From Lates calcarifer (Eukaryota; Chordata; Actinopteri; Centropomidae), in NCBI RefSeq assembly GCF_001640805.2, contig NC_066838.1, positions 11,805,132-11,869,131 on the forward strand: DNA of 64,000 bases, read 5' to 3'. How positions within the stretch are numbered: position 1 is the first letter of the stretch; each line of letters opens with the position of its first letter. A program made the position numbers and the translations under genes. This document shows, piece after piece, positions 1-14,000 of this stretch. The notes beneath the pieces were generated by a model. The model was not told the origin of the DNA. It searched no databases and saw nothing but the letters and a program-made list of their open reading frames with translations.

Positions 1-271
1 TGCATGTACAGTGTTTGAAACACAATCAGCTAAAAGGAAGTTGTAGCGATGTAAACATAAAAAGGTGGAGCTGCAATGAGCATGAGGCTTGAAGCCTATA
101 GAATTCCTCAGAGATAATGTGTCGGGGGGGTTTCCAGCACAAGACGCTGCTTGTCATTTTGCAATGCCACGGGAGAGACACGGCGTAAAGCTCAATGACA
201 GAGTTAACTGGCTAGCTTCTCTGCAGACCATCTGTGATGACACCAGGCTCAATTTTACTCATCTGTGTGTG

Positions 272-274
<3 letters not shown>

Positions 275-302
<28 letters not shown>
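275..302. repeat. (TG)14 microsatellite
   Basis: Fourteen uninterrupted TG units. Confidence 0.97.
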
Positions 303-303
<1 letters not shown>

Positions 304-887
304 TCTGGCTCTGGACTGCACCCAACCCCAGCCCTCTGCCCTGGCTGACAGTCACCACTGTGTTAATGTGAAGTGACAGCTCTGGAGGGAAGAGCACAGC
401 AATCCACTGGGTAAGGAAAGGGAGAGGAGAGAGGCTGAGCCAGTCATTTGCCATGCCCAGTCCACTGCCATTTTCAGCTATGGTCGTTCACTCAAAAGAG
501 CTCGGCTACCACTTTCTCATGCCATAATGAAATCCTCCATAAACAGTAAAGTGGGCAAAGCTGAAGCAGCACGCTGTCGGCACTACACTGCCCCTACACA
601 CTGCACCTACAAAGGAGGCTTCTCATTTACTGCCAGTGTTTGCCCCCTCCGCCCCCACCGCAACAAATTAAGTAGAAATAGTTATTTCAGCCCCCAGAGG
701 GATCAGGCCAGGCAATCAGCACTCCCGTTACCATGGTCGTGATAGCAGGGTGGAAGAGGGAGAGTCAGACAGGAGGGAGGGATCGAGACTGAGCCAGGTA
801 AAGCAGAACCAGCATTGAGTGAAAATTATACAGCACGTCTGCAAGTGGACGTGCATTCATTGAGAGAGCCGGAGAGAAAGTGTTTCT

Positions 888-920
888 CGTTTCTTCTATT
901 CTATTCTAATAGAAGAAACG
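888..920. repeat. Perfect 13-bp inverted repeat (hairpin)
   Basis: The arms CGTTTCTTCTATT (888-900) and AATAGAAGAAACG (908-920) are exact reverse complements separated by a 7-base loop. No neighbouring gene or repeat explains it. Confidence 0.9.
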
Positions 921-2404
921 GATAAGGTGGAGGAAAGGCTCTTTGGCAGACACATACACACAAACACACACAATGAAGCACGTTTGACAATGGCGCTCCT
1001 CAGCAGCGGGTGCTGTCATCTCGTGAGCAGACACCAACTGACAGGGCAGCTGCTCTTGTCGTCGGCTTCAACACAAACACCGGGCCTGATTAAACCGCAG
1101 CCTCGTCACAGCCCCATTAATCACCTAATGATGAGTTACCACGGCGACCACTGGGCTGCCAGCGTATACACACAAGAACACATTAGCGCGAACAGAGGAC
1201 GCAAGGGAGAGAGAGCGAGCGAGCTTTCAGGCGCATGTGCGAGCGAGGACACACACCCGCCGTGGATACACACCTCCGTTGGTGTGCCAGAGTAAATACT
1301 GCGCCCCCCCTCTTGTATCCATATCCGGCAGCATGTCTTGGAGGTGTGGGGAACATGAAAACATTGATGAAGGTACCATTTGATAGCACAGCACTAATCC
1401 TGGGGGCTGCCAGAATCTGTGTATGAGCTAAGCACCTCTTCTTTCCTCTAATCAGTAACATAAGCCTCTTCCACTGAAACCAATGAGGACTGAACTGTTG
1501 CAAATGGAGGGCTGGACCATTCCCCTTTGATGTTGTGGGCAGCTACAAACCTCTATAAGTATCTTTACAATCTAGGTGTTATTAGTTTACATCTGGATAC
1601 ACTTTACATAACTGCCTCAATCCAAACTGTGTATCTCCAATTACCTTGCTGACGTTAACATAATTGTATTTATTAACCCTCAAAGCAACAAAAATTCCTC
1701 ATACAAAGGGGCCCTCGCTCATATCTAATTGTGTAGCACTTTTACTGGTCAGTTAACAATATGTTCTAGTGTCTATGGCTAATTTGTTATACATCAGTAG
1801 CCACAGTTTGATACAGATAAAAGAGCAATTTGAAGTTGAACAAATTGAGTGAGTAAAAAGGAGTGAGTCTGTGTGAAGTGAAGTAGTAACACCGTGGCAA
1901 TGAAAAGTCATAATGTATTGATGGCTGAGAGGGACGAGAACGAGACAGAGAGAGTGGAGACAGAGAGAGAGAAAGCGAGGGGAGAAGGCTCTCCACCCAC
2001 AACCCGGGAAACAAAGTGCTTAGTAGAAAGCGGCGCTGGCTGCCTGGCCGATGAATAACGCTGTGAGGGGGCAGGTGAGGCTTGGAGCTATTACACATCA
2101 ATCACTGGGCCAGGACCCTTTGAAAGATACCAGCTGTCTTAATGGAAAAGAGAAGGAGGGAGCAGTGGCTGGAGAGGGGTTGAGGGGGTCCCAGCCAACG
2201 GCACCTAATCCACCATTTACATTACTGCAATGGAGTCAAGGGCTGGCAGCCAGCAGGGCCCCGCTCAAATACATTTCTCTTTTCCGTGCCTGTTTAAATG
2301 AGACCTCTGGCCTGAGAAACCACACAGTTTGTGGCTCGATTAACACATCATCCCCCACAATGGCCACACAGCAGGTTTCTGTTACTAAACACAGCCTTTT
2401 TCCC

Positions 2405-2427
2405 CTCTCTCTCTCTCTCTCTCTCTC
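2405..2427. repeat. (CT)n microsatellite
   Basis: A 23-base CT run. Confidence 0.95.
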
Positions 2428-4417
2428 CTCCAAACAGGCTTTTAAAAAGCCATGTTTTATTCATTCCAATCACTCCCACATTTACCCAAATCCATGCTCA
2501 TCTCTGTAGTTTTAATCAAAACCTGTCTTAGGATAAACATCCAAATTATCACGCTTTGCTTGAGTACCTATACAGCGCAATGAAGCTGTAGGATTTCTTT
2601 TTTCATTCTGCCAAATTTTAGTAATTGATTATCTTGGATTATAAATTTGCAAGAGCTGGACATTTATTCATACAGTATTTTATAGAACAAGAAATAATAG
2701 AGAAACTCAAAATTTCTATATTAAAAAGCAAAACAGAATCTAAAAACAATATAACCAGCACAGTGATCCACTCAGTTTTGGGGAGAGAGCCTGAAAAGTC
2801 ATTCATGGAATATTCAATTGGAGAATTATGAAGTAGCAAAATGTGATTGGCAAGGATTTAGGGCCGGCTTTGCAAAGGGATTGAGTGAAATACTTGCATG
2901 AATACAGATTAGAGGAGAACAATGTTAGCATGAATATACACAGGGTTATTAACAATGGGGGCAACTCAAATTGATCTGAATAAACCAGCGAGATCCTCGG
3001 CAGTGCATGGATCCTAGCTGGGGTGATGTTGAGCTGCAGCAGGTTTTCGTCAGCTCCAATCCATTACTCAGTGCGATCTAATCTAAGCTGCCATCCAAGC
3101 CCCCTAGAAACAACAGCACAATGAAAGGCTCAGCTGGAGGCAAGGGGTAGGCCACTTCATAAGGGATTCTCTGTGGTCTCTGCACCCTGCCTGCTCTGTC
3201 TTACCTGGTCCAGTCATGGCTTACTTTATTCTCCAAGGCCCTCCCTGTTTTAGTTCACATTGGCAGGGCAAAGACACTTGTCTGCTCCACTTGTTTTTCA
3301 ATTCACTGATGAGTAACCACATCTTTTTTCCCGCTGCTAAAGCTGTGCTCACAAAGGCTCTATTTTTAGCCGGCATCCGGGGTTAGTTTAGTAGGTAGAA
3401 GCCATGCTCGAGAAAAGATAGCTTGGGGCTTTCCAACATCAACATTTAAACCTGCCTAGAGACTCCCATGGTAAAAAGCAAAGTACTGCTGCATAAGAAC
3501 AGATTCTCATGTACAATGACACTGTGGGCAACAATAAACTATCACTGTCTAAAAAGATTAACCACAAAAATTTACATCTCCCTGGGCTAATAAAAGCATC
3601 CAATACTTTCTTTTTGTAATATAAACTGCTACCCACTAAGTCAATAATATTTTCTGTCCAGCAGTCTGCAGGTACTTCCAACCACAGACACAGGGATCAG
3701 ACTGTGTGCTCCACAGGGTCTAAGCCTCTACTCCATCTCTAAAAGAAGGCTAAATCCTCCTCTAGTCCCTATTTGTGTGCTCTCCGTGAGAGCTCCAAAT
3801 GGCCCTGAGGGGGCCGCTCCACAACCCCAAGATGTCCATTATCTACAGGGTTTGTGAGCAGGACTTCATTTCGCTGCCTAATACCGGCTACTTCAAGACA
3901 CAGTACCTCTCTCAGTCTGCCACGTTTGTCTGGCTAGAGCAAAGCTGAAGGCCATTTCAGCAGCTCTGACTGCTTCGTGAGGCATCATGTTTTGACACGG
4001 CTCCCGAGGGAAAATGCCAGGGCTGTCCATTGTCACCCTTCCCCTCTCTTCTAAATGAGGCGCTCTTGAGAAATATAATCGCAAGCCTGCTCACGGTTAC
4101 AGTAAAGGACCTCTCCCAATGTGTTATTGATAAGAGAAGCAGGAGAATGTGAGGTATGTGGCGGCAGACAGCGCTATCATGAATGTGCTTCTTAATTGAG
4201 TTTCCCTGTAGATCTGTGGGTCGCTTTTTTCCCCCTGCAGTGTGAATAAAGCACCTGATTCGAAAGGATTTCTAGTGTCTTTCACCTCTGGAGAGGTACT
4301 GACAATTCAATTTTTTGGTGAATTATGCTGTTGTAATGGAAATTTACCCAGAGGTAAAGCTGGGGTCAGGAGAGGTACAAATACACACAGGGGACACATT
4401 CAAGGCTGACTTGTACT

Positions 4418-4442
4418 AAAAAAAAAAAAAAAAAAAAAAAAA
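4418..4442. repeat. Poly(A) tract, 25 bases
   Basis: An uninterrupted A run. I see no retroposed sequence or target-site duplication around it, so it is most likely a simple homopolymer. Confidence 0.95.
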
Positions 4443-5058
4443 TCTGTATCATATATGCATCTTCAAACATCTCTATAAAATACAAGAGAGCTCTAGCAGG
4501 GAGAGGAGGAAATGAGTTACATGACATTTTCTCCATCAGATGTATATAGTGAAAAGATTTTCTGGGAAAGAAAAAACGTGATTTTGTCTTCTGATAAAAT
4601 GAAAGGACTCTTGAGATTTTAATATGTGAGCACTCAATCATGTACCACTTCCACTGATATTCTGCAATCAAGTATCCCCACTCTTCCTCCCAGATCTGCC
4701 TATCAGCTTAACGATCCTATCCGTCAGTTCAACTCTAACTGGTAGTCTAAATGAGTGTGGGAGAGGAGGAAATGTATTCATGCGTCTGCCCTACATCCTC
4801 CAGCTACTCTAATCACTATGCCACACAGAGTGACGTGCCAACACAGAGGAAAAACTAACATAAATAGATTAGAGTGACAGATAAGACAGCTCTGAGGTTG
4901 TCAGACTGACAGCGCAGGCCAGCAGGGGCACTGAGGGATGTCTTCAAGAACAGCTCCCAAAAACAAAGCCATTAGGTCAGTACACAAAACCATCTTTCCG
5001 TTTAAATTATTTAGCTATGTGGCGGTAAACTCTGCTTAGTCCTAGAGCAGATGGTTGC

Positions 5059-5078
5059 GGGGGGGTGGGAGGGGGGGG
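5059..5078 (+). other. G-rich stretch with G-quadruplex potential
   Basis: Runs of seven, three and eight Gs are separated by single bases, enough for a four-stranded structure on the plus strand. Confidence 0.5.
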
Positions 5079-8000
5079 CACGACAATCCCTCCATTCAAT
5101 GTCTTCTAATGATGTGAGCCAAAAAACACCTCCACCTCTAGATACCACAGGATGGTATTAACTCTAATTAGGAAAGGCTATTATATCATATGCAAATGCC
5201 TCTCCTTTAAACACCAACCGCCAACCAACCAAGCAACCATCACGACTGACTGCCATTTACAAAATAAAAAACAACGGGATTTGTCTTTTACGCATAACAT
5301 CCCCTCCTGTTTGTTATCCTCTGTGCTATTTTCAGTGTTCTCGCAACCAGAGCTATAACTCACAAGTCAATGTGTAAGCACTGCAAATAGATACTGTCAG
5401 TGAACGTTCTCCAGTTGGAGATGTGTTTGTTCAAGGAAAAGGACAGCTTTAGAAAGCAGTCAACGGGGGAGGTGACTAGGGGAGTGGAATATTCAGTGTA
5501 GCGTTCAGCCTTGTCATCCACCATCTCAGTCGTGCAGGCCAGTGATCCTAGGCAGAAGGGAAAGCACCCTCTGCAGTGCGCATGAGGAGAATAATATGAA
5601 TCATGGGTCTGTGAGGCCTCCATGCAGCTAGCCACGCTTTTTAACCTATAGCCACAGACGGGGCTGTGTTGTAAATATTGCTTGATTCTAGATGCGTTTC
5701 CTCTCCCTCATCAAAAAAAAAAAAAAAGTGAAAAAAAGCTAGGGGAAAGTGGTCAGCAGTGATGAAAACGCTGCTACAACAAGCACGATCTGAGCTCAGA
5801 GCTCCCATATCCTCTGAGGACAGCTCATAAAACATGCAGTGGCTGGGACTGGGCCTCTTACAGCAGTGGCATTTTAGTGCGCCCTGCCACAAACACAGAG
5901 GCCACACACACACAGGTAGGCTGCAAATACACACAATTAATTTTAAAGAGTCTGAGGGAGTCAGACCTGTATGGTTTACTACCTGGGCCACAATCAAATG
6001 CTTAGGTCTTAACCTAAAAATACACATCAGCTACAAAAGGCAACTGTTTTCCAAAAGCATTAGCAGCAAGAGCCTGGAACAATGGGCTTTTAGGAAAATG
6101 TGAGAAGAGAGGCTGGATATTACACAGTGTACAGTAGTGATCCACAGATTAACTCTGTCTGTTCATGTGTGAAATGGAGACTTGATCCCTAACTGATAGT
6201 GTGTTATGCCTCCAGCAAACACAAGCTGCATATTTTTCATCTTTCCAAACACCTAACAACTGCAATATATTGGATTACACATTGCATCCTTCACTATGCA
6301 ACAACAATGGCACATTAATACTGCCGACACAACATTGCTTGGGCTGACTGTATGCCTGCTGTTGTCTTTTTTAAACCAAAGGTGAATTGAACTGGCTGCG
6401 CGGCTGACTTGCTGTGAATAAGCCTCAGATATTCTTGGAATGTTAATGTTAGGCTTTGACCATGGCGGTCTCACTGACTTCTCCTCTCGTCACTGGGCCA
6501 TTAATGACAATGGAAATAGTGCTCACCCCTGCTTATTCCAATAACACACTTTTTTAAAACATAGACGACACCACTTAAGAGATTTGTTGTCTTAATATTT
6601 AGTAAAGTAACAGCAGAGGAAAAGAAAATATTGTGCAGGAGTAACCATTTAAAGTGCACGCAATTACCGCAGCGTTATGAGACACAATTCTTAACTAATC
6701 CCATGCTTGCGTTGTGTTTAAGCACACCATATGTTGTGCTCATGCATAGGAAATCAGCCTCTAGTGCTTCTGCCATTGCAGTTGCCTGGTGGAAATCTAG
6801 GAGGGCAGGTTTGTGGAGCTACAGCCTTGTTAAAATAGCTTCCCACTGCATCTGCAAGCTTATAAAAAGTCACTGAGAGCATATTCACTTACAGTACTGC
6901 ATTCATCTATGTGTATACACACGCGTCAATCTAAAATGTGTAGGCCATTGACACACACGCAAACACGCACACACATACATATATAAACAAAAAACGCTGC
7001 TGCTGAGCAACTGTATTTGCAGTCTGGGTCAGACTATGTGCTCAGCCAATAAATGGCTAGAATGTAATGTGCCTTGACCTTCTACCTTTCTTTCAGCAGC
7101 TCCTTACATATATTGCTGTCTCTCCTCATATATCACTCGGGCAAATGGCGCCCTTCACCCTGCTCCCTCCTGTCCCCTCCTTAAAAGGCTGAGGGGACAT
7201 CTTTGCCTGCTGTACTCAATTGACAGCCCTGGCAGCTTCCTCACTGAGCACAAGAGGAGGGGGGGAATAAGGCTCGTCGAGGGGAAATGCTGCAATGAAT
7301 AATTATGTTTCATAACATACCCCATCCCCCCTCCTTTATTAGCATCAAACAATAATTAATGGGGAACAAGGGGCACTGAAGAGTCTGCTTTTCGCTTTCC
7401 AGAACAAGTGGGTCAATATGCCCTTCAACCCTTTCTCTCTGCTCAACGTCAAAGCAGGAGACACCTCATCGCTCTAAAAACATGCTCTTAGCTTATTTAT
7501 GATGCCAGTTGCTCTGCTGGAGAAAACGCAGCATTCCTGCTACACTCAGCAAAACTGGCCAGATCACTTTGCACAGCAGTTCACTACTTCCATCTCCACA
7601 CCTCTTCTCAGCAGGCCAACCCAACAATTCAATAATGAATATGAAATGGCTCCTAATTGATGTCTATGGGAGTTGGAGCGGTTGAAAATACGGGCTATTG
7701 GACAAGGGCTTGACTTGATTAAGTTTTTGTTTCACGTCAAAAAAAAAATAATCTCTGATCAGCAGTAGCAAAGCCAGTCCTGATCGAATTAGCTTTGCAC
7801 TAAGAGCTCCATTGATCTTGGCACTCATCTGTGCAGATGAGGCCCGGAAAGGCAGCTGGTAATCCAATAGCAGGGATGGGAAGTGCTTCAAGGACTCTGC
7901 TGTGTTTACCCACCTATCTCCTACACAGAGAGGCAAGATGTTAGCGCACGCCACTCACCGGACCGATTGGAAGCCACAGGGCCTTGGGAGCTCCAGTGAA

Positions 8001-11000
8001 ATGAATAAGAGCTGCGCTGTGACCAAAAGCAAGGTACTTGAAAGCTGAAAGTAATTGCTTTCGCCACAGCTATCATGTAATGAGTAAACAGGGTGAATCA
8101 AGCAAAGCCTAGATCAGTGTTTAAATGAGCTGTGCTGTAACTTTCAAGTCCTAATGCGGGCTCTACCTTATAATCCAAGCCAAAAATCTAAAAGCAAGGC
8201 TGATATCAATTTAAAGGTTCTATTCACTCGAGTGTGAAAGTGTAAGGTTGGGAGAATCAGTGTAAGGAAATCTGTCTTAACACTGTGATAACTTCATTGC
8301 AGCACGCATTGATGCAAGCCTTCGCAATCAATTTTGCATGAAATGAATGACATCGAACAAGAACCCAGAGGGCAGGGAGCATGTGAAATCAAACAGAGCA
8401 AAACTAAGGTAGTAAAGGGTAAAGCATACAGCTGTTTCGCTTGTAGAAATAGTTCAAGTCAAGTGCGAATGAACATCGCTGTCGCGCATTAACTATAGTG
8501 CTGCTGCTGCCACAATGCCGCTCTTTCTCGCACACATACACACACACACACGTAATCCATCAAGGATTCATGAGTGAATGCTCAATAACAGACTGAGTGC
8601 ATTTCTCTCCTTCATATCACTGCAGCAGGAAAAAGAGTGAGAACTCCTCAGCAACCCACAGACACGCCACAAACACACACTCTCATACCACACTAATAAC
8701 CTTGGGCTGCCTACCAATGCCATGACTTTATGGAACAGTATGGGCTCTAAATAGAAGCTCCATTTCTCACCAGCAGTCTGTAACAGCTCTATTTCAGCCA
8801 CCCTGTAATTAAATATTTATGTTAGCAGAGTGGCAGATCATACCAAGGTGATAACCATTTAAAAATCCCAATCTGGGGATTTTTCTGCCCCTCGCAACCC
8901 CACCTCACTCCACCACTGCCACAACAAAGACCTATTTTTAAAAGGATTATCTACAAGTGTCCCTTTAATCAGTGCATGGCAGAACTGTAGAAATCCCTCA
9001 ACAACGGTCCCAGAGGAATACCTTTCTCTGAAGCCCTATCAGGCAGAGGATCTCCTTCAACGGCAGCAGACTGAGTGAGTGGGAGTGAGTGTGTTTGAGG
9101 ATGAAAAGATGTGCTGCTACCTTGCTATGATGTCCTCTCCAACAACCTCAGAACAAAGGCCTCCATTTTGAAGTGGAGTTATGATGGCATGGGGCTCTTA
9201 AGGTCCTCTGTTGCTGTGCGTCCTATTGCTTTCCATCCTCTTTGTTAGCCTGCTGTTTGTTATGCTAGTGAGATAAAGTCACTGTTGTGGGTGGCTGGGC
9301 GTACTACAGCAACCGGTGTGCCGCTTGAGCACCAAAGCCGACAGTCTGTGGGAGGGATTGTGGGCATTATAGATCACTAGGAGACAGATGTCCAGTCTTG
9401 CCCCGACGCCGACTCAAACACTAACCCCAAAAATCGCATGTTTGCAAACTGGACTGCTTCCTGGTGGGTCTTAAGTTGATCTTTATCAGACCAATAGAGT
9501 CAGCTCACTTTATCATAGCAACCTTCCTCTTTTACTTGCGCGGGGCTGAGCAGCTTTGTTATTTATGAAACATAAGAGGTGGAAGTCTACTCTGCTAACT
9601 GCATGATAAACATTACAAGATGTCTTGTGTAGACAAACCAGCAACCTGATTCCAAATGAGTAAAAATGACACCAGATGTAAGCAAAGAAATGAGAGGTTT
9701 GGATAAATGCATAAACATTAAATGAATATTGCAAATGCCTCTGGAGAGCAGATGACTGGCAGGGCACTGGCAAGGCACGGCTTCATTGTCTACTATGAAA
9801 GCATTGAGAATCTCCACTGCACTAAATAAGTGTCATGCTCCAATAAGCAGAATCAAACCCTCTCAGCATCTGTTGTATTTAACTCTCCCTCTCTTTGTTT
9901 TATGGTACGCCGTCACAGTTAATGATTTCCTCAAGATTGCTATTTTCCACGTATGATTTACATGTTTGAAATGCTTAGTTGAGCAGACGCAGGTTTGTAA
10001 AGCAACCATTACTGCCAAGCTGAATGCAGACAGTGTTTGGGCAAAGCTTAGAAATTTCATTTCAAAAGCTAGGGTTGATCAAGAGGAAACAGACAAGGTA
10101 TCAGCATATTGCCTTTCAGTTTCTTCTTGTTTACATATCTGGATTGTGCAGTCATCCCTTCCAGTGCGAATCACTGCCAGCAAAAACAATTACACCCCCC
10201 ACCCCCACCCGAGCACAAGCCTCTCACCGACTGCCTCGACTCAGCTTGACAATCAAGCCCATTAGATCTTTCTGTGAATTAACGCTAGTTAACTTAAAGC
10301 ACTGACACACATCAAGAATAGTCATTAGCCTGTCTTTTTAGCATAAAAAACAGGGATGATTTGCCGGTTCAGAGAGATCATCTCCCTACATGCAGCCTGG
10401 GGCAGCCCTTACTGTCTACCTCATTATTTTTGGAAGAACAAGGCCACTGATGAATCCTGTTGGATTAAATGTAAGGTGTTCTCGTTATGACCTGGCTTAC
10501 ACACAGCAGCAGACTGCTTTAAGCTGCTCCTCTTGCAGACAAAAGAAAATGGAGTAAGTCGCCAACACTGTAAATATACGGATGAATCTCACTCAACTGA
10601 GCTGTAAAATCAAAGTGGAATTGTTGGAGTACATCACTCCCACGCAGCTGCACATTCTGCGGTGAGAAAAGCTGTCAAATGCTGGCTGTTGGTGGATACT
10701 AGCTGAGCTGACAAGCACCAATGATACACCGTGAGTGATAAAGACATTCATTTCTGCTTAGAGAGAGGTTTTCCAGATGTGATAGTCTGCAATGCTCCGG
10801 TGCTTCATTACTGGATAGAAAGAGGCTGTTGCTGTGTTTTCCCCATTTACGTTGCCAGGGTGACAAATGAAAAGCAGAATCACGCGCACAACTAATCAAA
10901 TGAGTGAGTGACAACAAGTCAATATTTTCTCATTGTGTGGACAAGCAATATATTTGCACAGTAACAGGCTGCGCTTCAAGGCTCAGGCAATGCTAGAGTC

Positions 11001-14000
11001 AGGGCATTATACGGATAATGTGTCAATAATCTGGCTCGGCGCGGCTGTTAAGAGCAGTGCCAATAAAGACGCAGTATCAAAAGACAACCTTCACCAAGTA
11101 TGGGCTAAATTACCAACTCGACAGACATCATGTCTAGACTCTGTACTTCAAACAAACATACTCTTTCTTGTAATGGCTACAAGCCAACAAAGACAAAACT
11201 GTAATTGGACATTGATCTGTGGAGGTCTGAGGATAAACCACTCATCCTAACAGCAGCCACGAAGAGAACAATATGTAAACACAGCAACCTCAACCAAGAT
11301 ACTACAGAAAATGGCAGAACTGAGAGCTACAGCTACTGAGTGTATGTGTGAGTGTGCTCAGAAAATTTAGATTTTAACCATTTTCCGTTAATTCCTTAGG
11401 GTTCACTTGTCATTTTTAAAAGACATCTTATTAAAAAAACCAAGACAATTAGCTTGCTTTTGATTACATCTTTGACAAACCCCCCCTGCCCCCCCTAAAC
11501 AGAAAATTCAGCAGATATCATCTCTACATGCCTGGTTAAACACAAGCAAGATCAATGGGTAAATTTATCAGCAAATATTACCATTCGCTGCCTGGCAAGT
11601 AATCATTAAGGAATGGCACTGATGCATTATTCATTGGCTAATGTATAATTCAGACTTAACAGCAGATTCTATGCATAAATAAAGCAGCGATACATTTTAA
11701 CACATTAAATGTTTACTCGCTAAAATAGGATATGAATGCACTGCATGAATGCTTCCCCGCTGCTGTCACTTGATTATTTGCTACCATTCCTGAGGATGGA
11801 GGGCTGTAAGGTGGATACTGTAATATAGACTCTGACAGCCCACTCATCATATCACATACATTTAATGGACGCAGGCTTCTGATATCAAATATATGGTGGT
11901 TTGGGAGGGTAGTAGGCGCAGCAGATTGCTAATAACCCAAAGAGCGTCTTGTATCTTTGCTGTACAGAGTGAAAGAAAATTGGTCAATAAAACCACACAT
12001 TAGAGCTTAACAGTAGAATAATTTCATTTTCTGGCACATGAAGATTTATGTACTGTCATTGCCACTTTTATCTCCTCCGGACATCTGCACCTGTGTTTAC
12101 ACATCGTGCTGAGATTGCGGGGATGTTCTTGCTGAAGTGTCAGAGCTGGTGTCAGAGGGACAGTCAACAGGGAGGGCGAGGAAGCAGAGAGGACACGCAG
12201 GCTCCATCTGACGGCGTTCAGAGCAGGCGGCCCTGTGGGGATCGCCATCCCACTTTATGACCATGCACTGAATTAACGAGGCCAGATGTCCCTCCACTTA
12301 ACATGTGTGAAAGTGCCCTCCGATGGGCTCAGCTGCTTTAAGGATGTACAGACGGGGGGGAGATAGGGCCCTATTTTCAATTATACCAATTTCTCACTCA
12401 TTGTTGGCTCCTGAGGTTTATGTTAATTAAAGATATCGGCCCGTCCTCTGCGCTCACAACAAATTAGATGGAATTTTCTATGAACAATCAAAGCACCTCT
12501 CCAGTCCTTCATCTCTATTTCAGTAGTCACCCACCAGAGGGTACTGCCTCCTTAGCAGTGCTACCACAGTTTCATGTGTACTATGTCAATCTAATGTGGC
12601 TAATGTATTCTAAATGAGTCACTGGTACACCACTGCAAGGACAATAGGTCAGGAACTGCTGAGCTGCCTCGCTCCATTTAGAGATGAAACCCGGCTCAAG
12701 AATCAACAAGACCTGAAGAGATTTATCATCACTCCTCAAAACCATGAGTGTGCTCCCGTGTGTTGGGGGATGGAAATAGTATCAACAATGGTATGGGAGT
12801 CATGACTTCTCATTGATTTTCCGCCCCGGCTTTATGACAAGGCGGCTCTCGCATTTCTGTATTGTTGGGGTCAAAAGTGGGTGGGTAACTGCAAGCGATA
12901 CCCTTTATGAGGCTGGGATACATGCAGTTAAGCCACATTTCAGACGGCCAAAAAGGCAGAGTTGTAATTTACCTACATTTACCTGATCTGCATCTTACAA
13001 ACAGTTTGGTTTTAATGGGTCAAACATCACATCTGTTTTCATTCACGCAGCTTATTATAATAACAACAGGGTTGTTTCTTTGTAATTACAATGGGTGCAG
13101 TTGAGTCATTCAGACTATTACCCAAATGGAAACGATATCAAGACCCCGGCAGACTAACTCATTAGCAAGAAAATGAGAGGCCTGCCAACACTGCATCAGT
13201 TACAACTCACCTTTTTCTGATTCTATATGCATTACATCATGCCGTTAAATCACAACACACAAGACAAACTCAGTGTTTTTTTTCTACCAGCCAGCAACTG
13301 CCATCATCCTGACACAGGGAGGAAAAAAGGGGGCAGGGACGCAGCATGGTGCAATCCCAGTGAGGGCCATCATGCGAGCAGATTAAATAACGTTTTTCCA
13401 ATGCCCTGTCAAACATTCAGCTGCCTCTGAGCAGCTAGACAGCCGTTACAGCCTCACTCTATGAAGCATCTCTCTCTCTGTATGGTCAGAAACAGCCTCT
13501 TTGATCCGAATATCGCCCCTCAGATTCCTCAGAGGTGACACTCATACACGCGCCTGTATGTGAGCTGAATGTTTACTAGCTCTCTGTACCTTGTCAGCGG
13601 TGAGACTTGTGTTTGTGAAGGTGGTGGTGGTGGGGGGTGACTCACACCACTACTATGCTTCCCTCGGTTTACATGAATCAACAACAGACTGCGGACTCAG
13701 ACCCAGATCAGATTGCACATCAGATTTAATTTCCCCACATACACTAGTATGAAGCACTGCAAATAGAGATGATGTGAAATGATACTGACAGCAGTATGGC
13801 AGTGTGTACATAATTAAGATTTAGGCTGCTATATTCTCATCTGATAGCAGCCTTACTGTGAAACGCTCTGTGCTATCTTCCTATACAAAATCCCACAGTG
13901 CAGAACAACCCAGGCTCTTGTGTACAACTCCATTAAGAGGGCTGACCACCACTTCCTCTTTCATTGAATCCACAAGTAGTGAAACTAAATGGATATCCTA

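Noticed and set aside
3797..3812. CCCTGAGGGGGCCGC as a CTCF site
   Set aside because: Several core positions disagree with the consensus; G-richness alone produced the resemblance.
4418..4442. Poly(A) runs here and at 30,646, 37,614 and 40,549 as tails of processed pseudogenes
   Set aside because: The sequence before each run shows no coding similarity and no target-site duplication was apparent.
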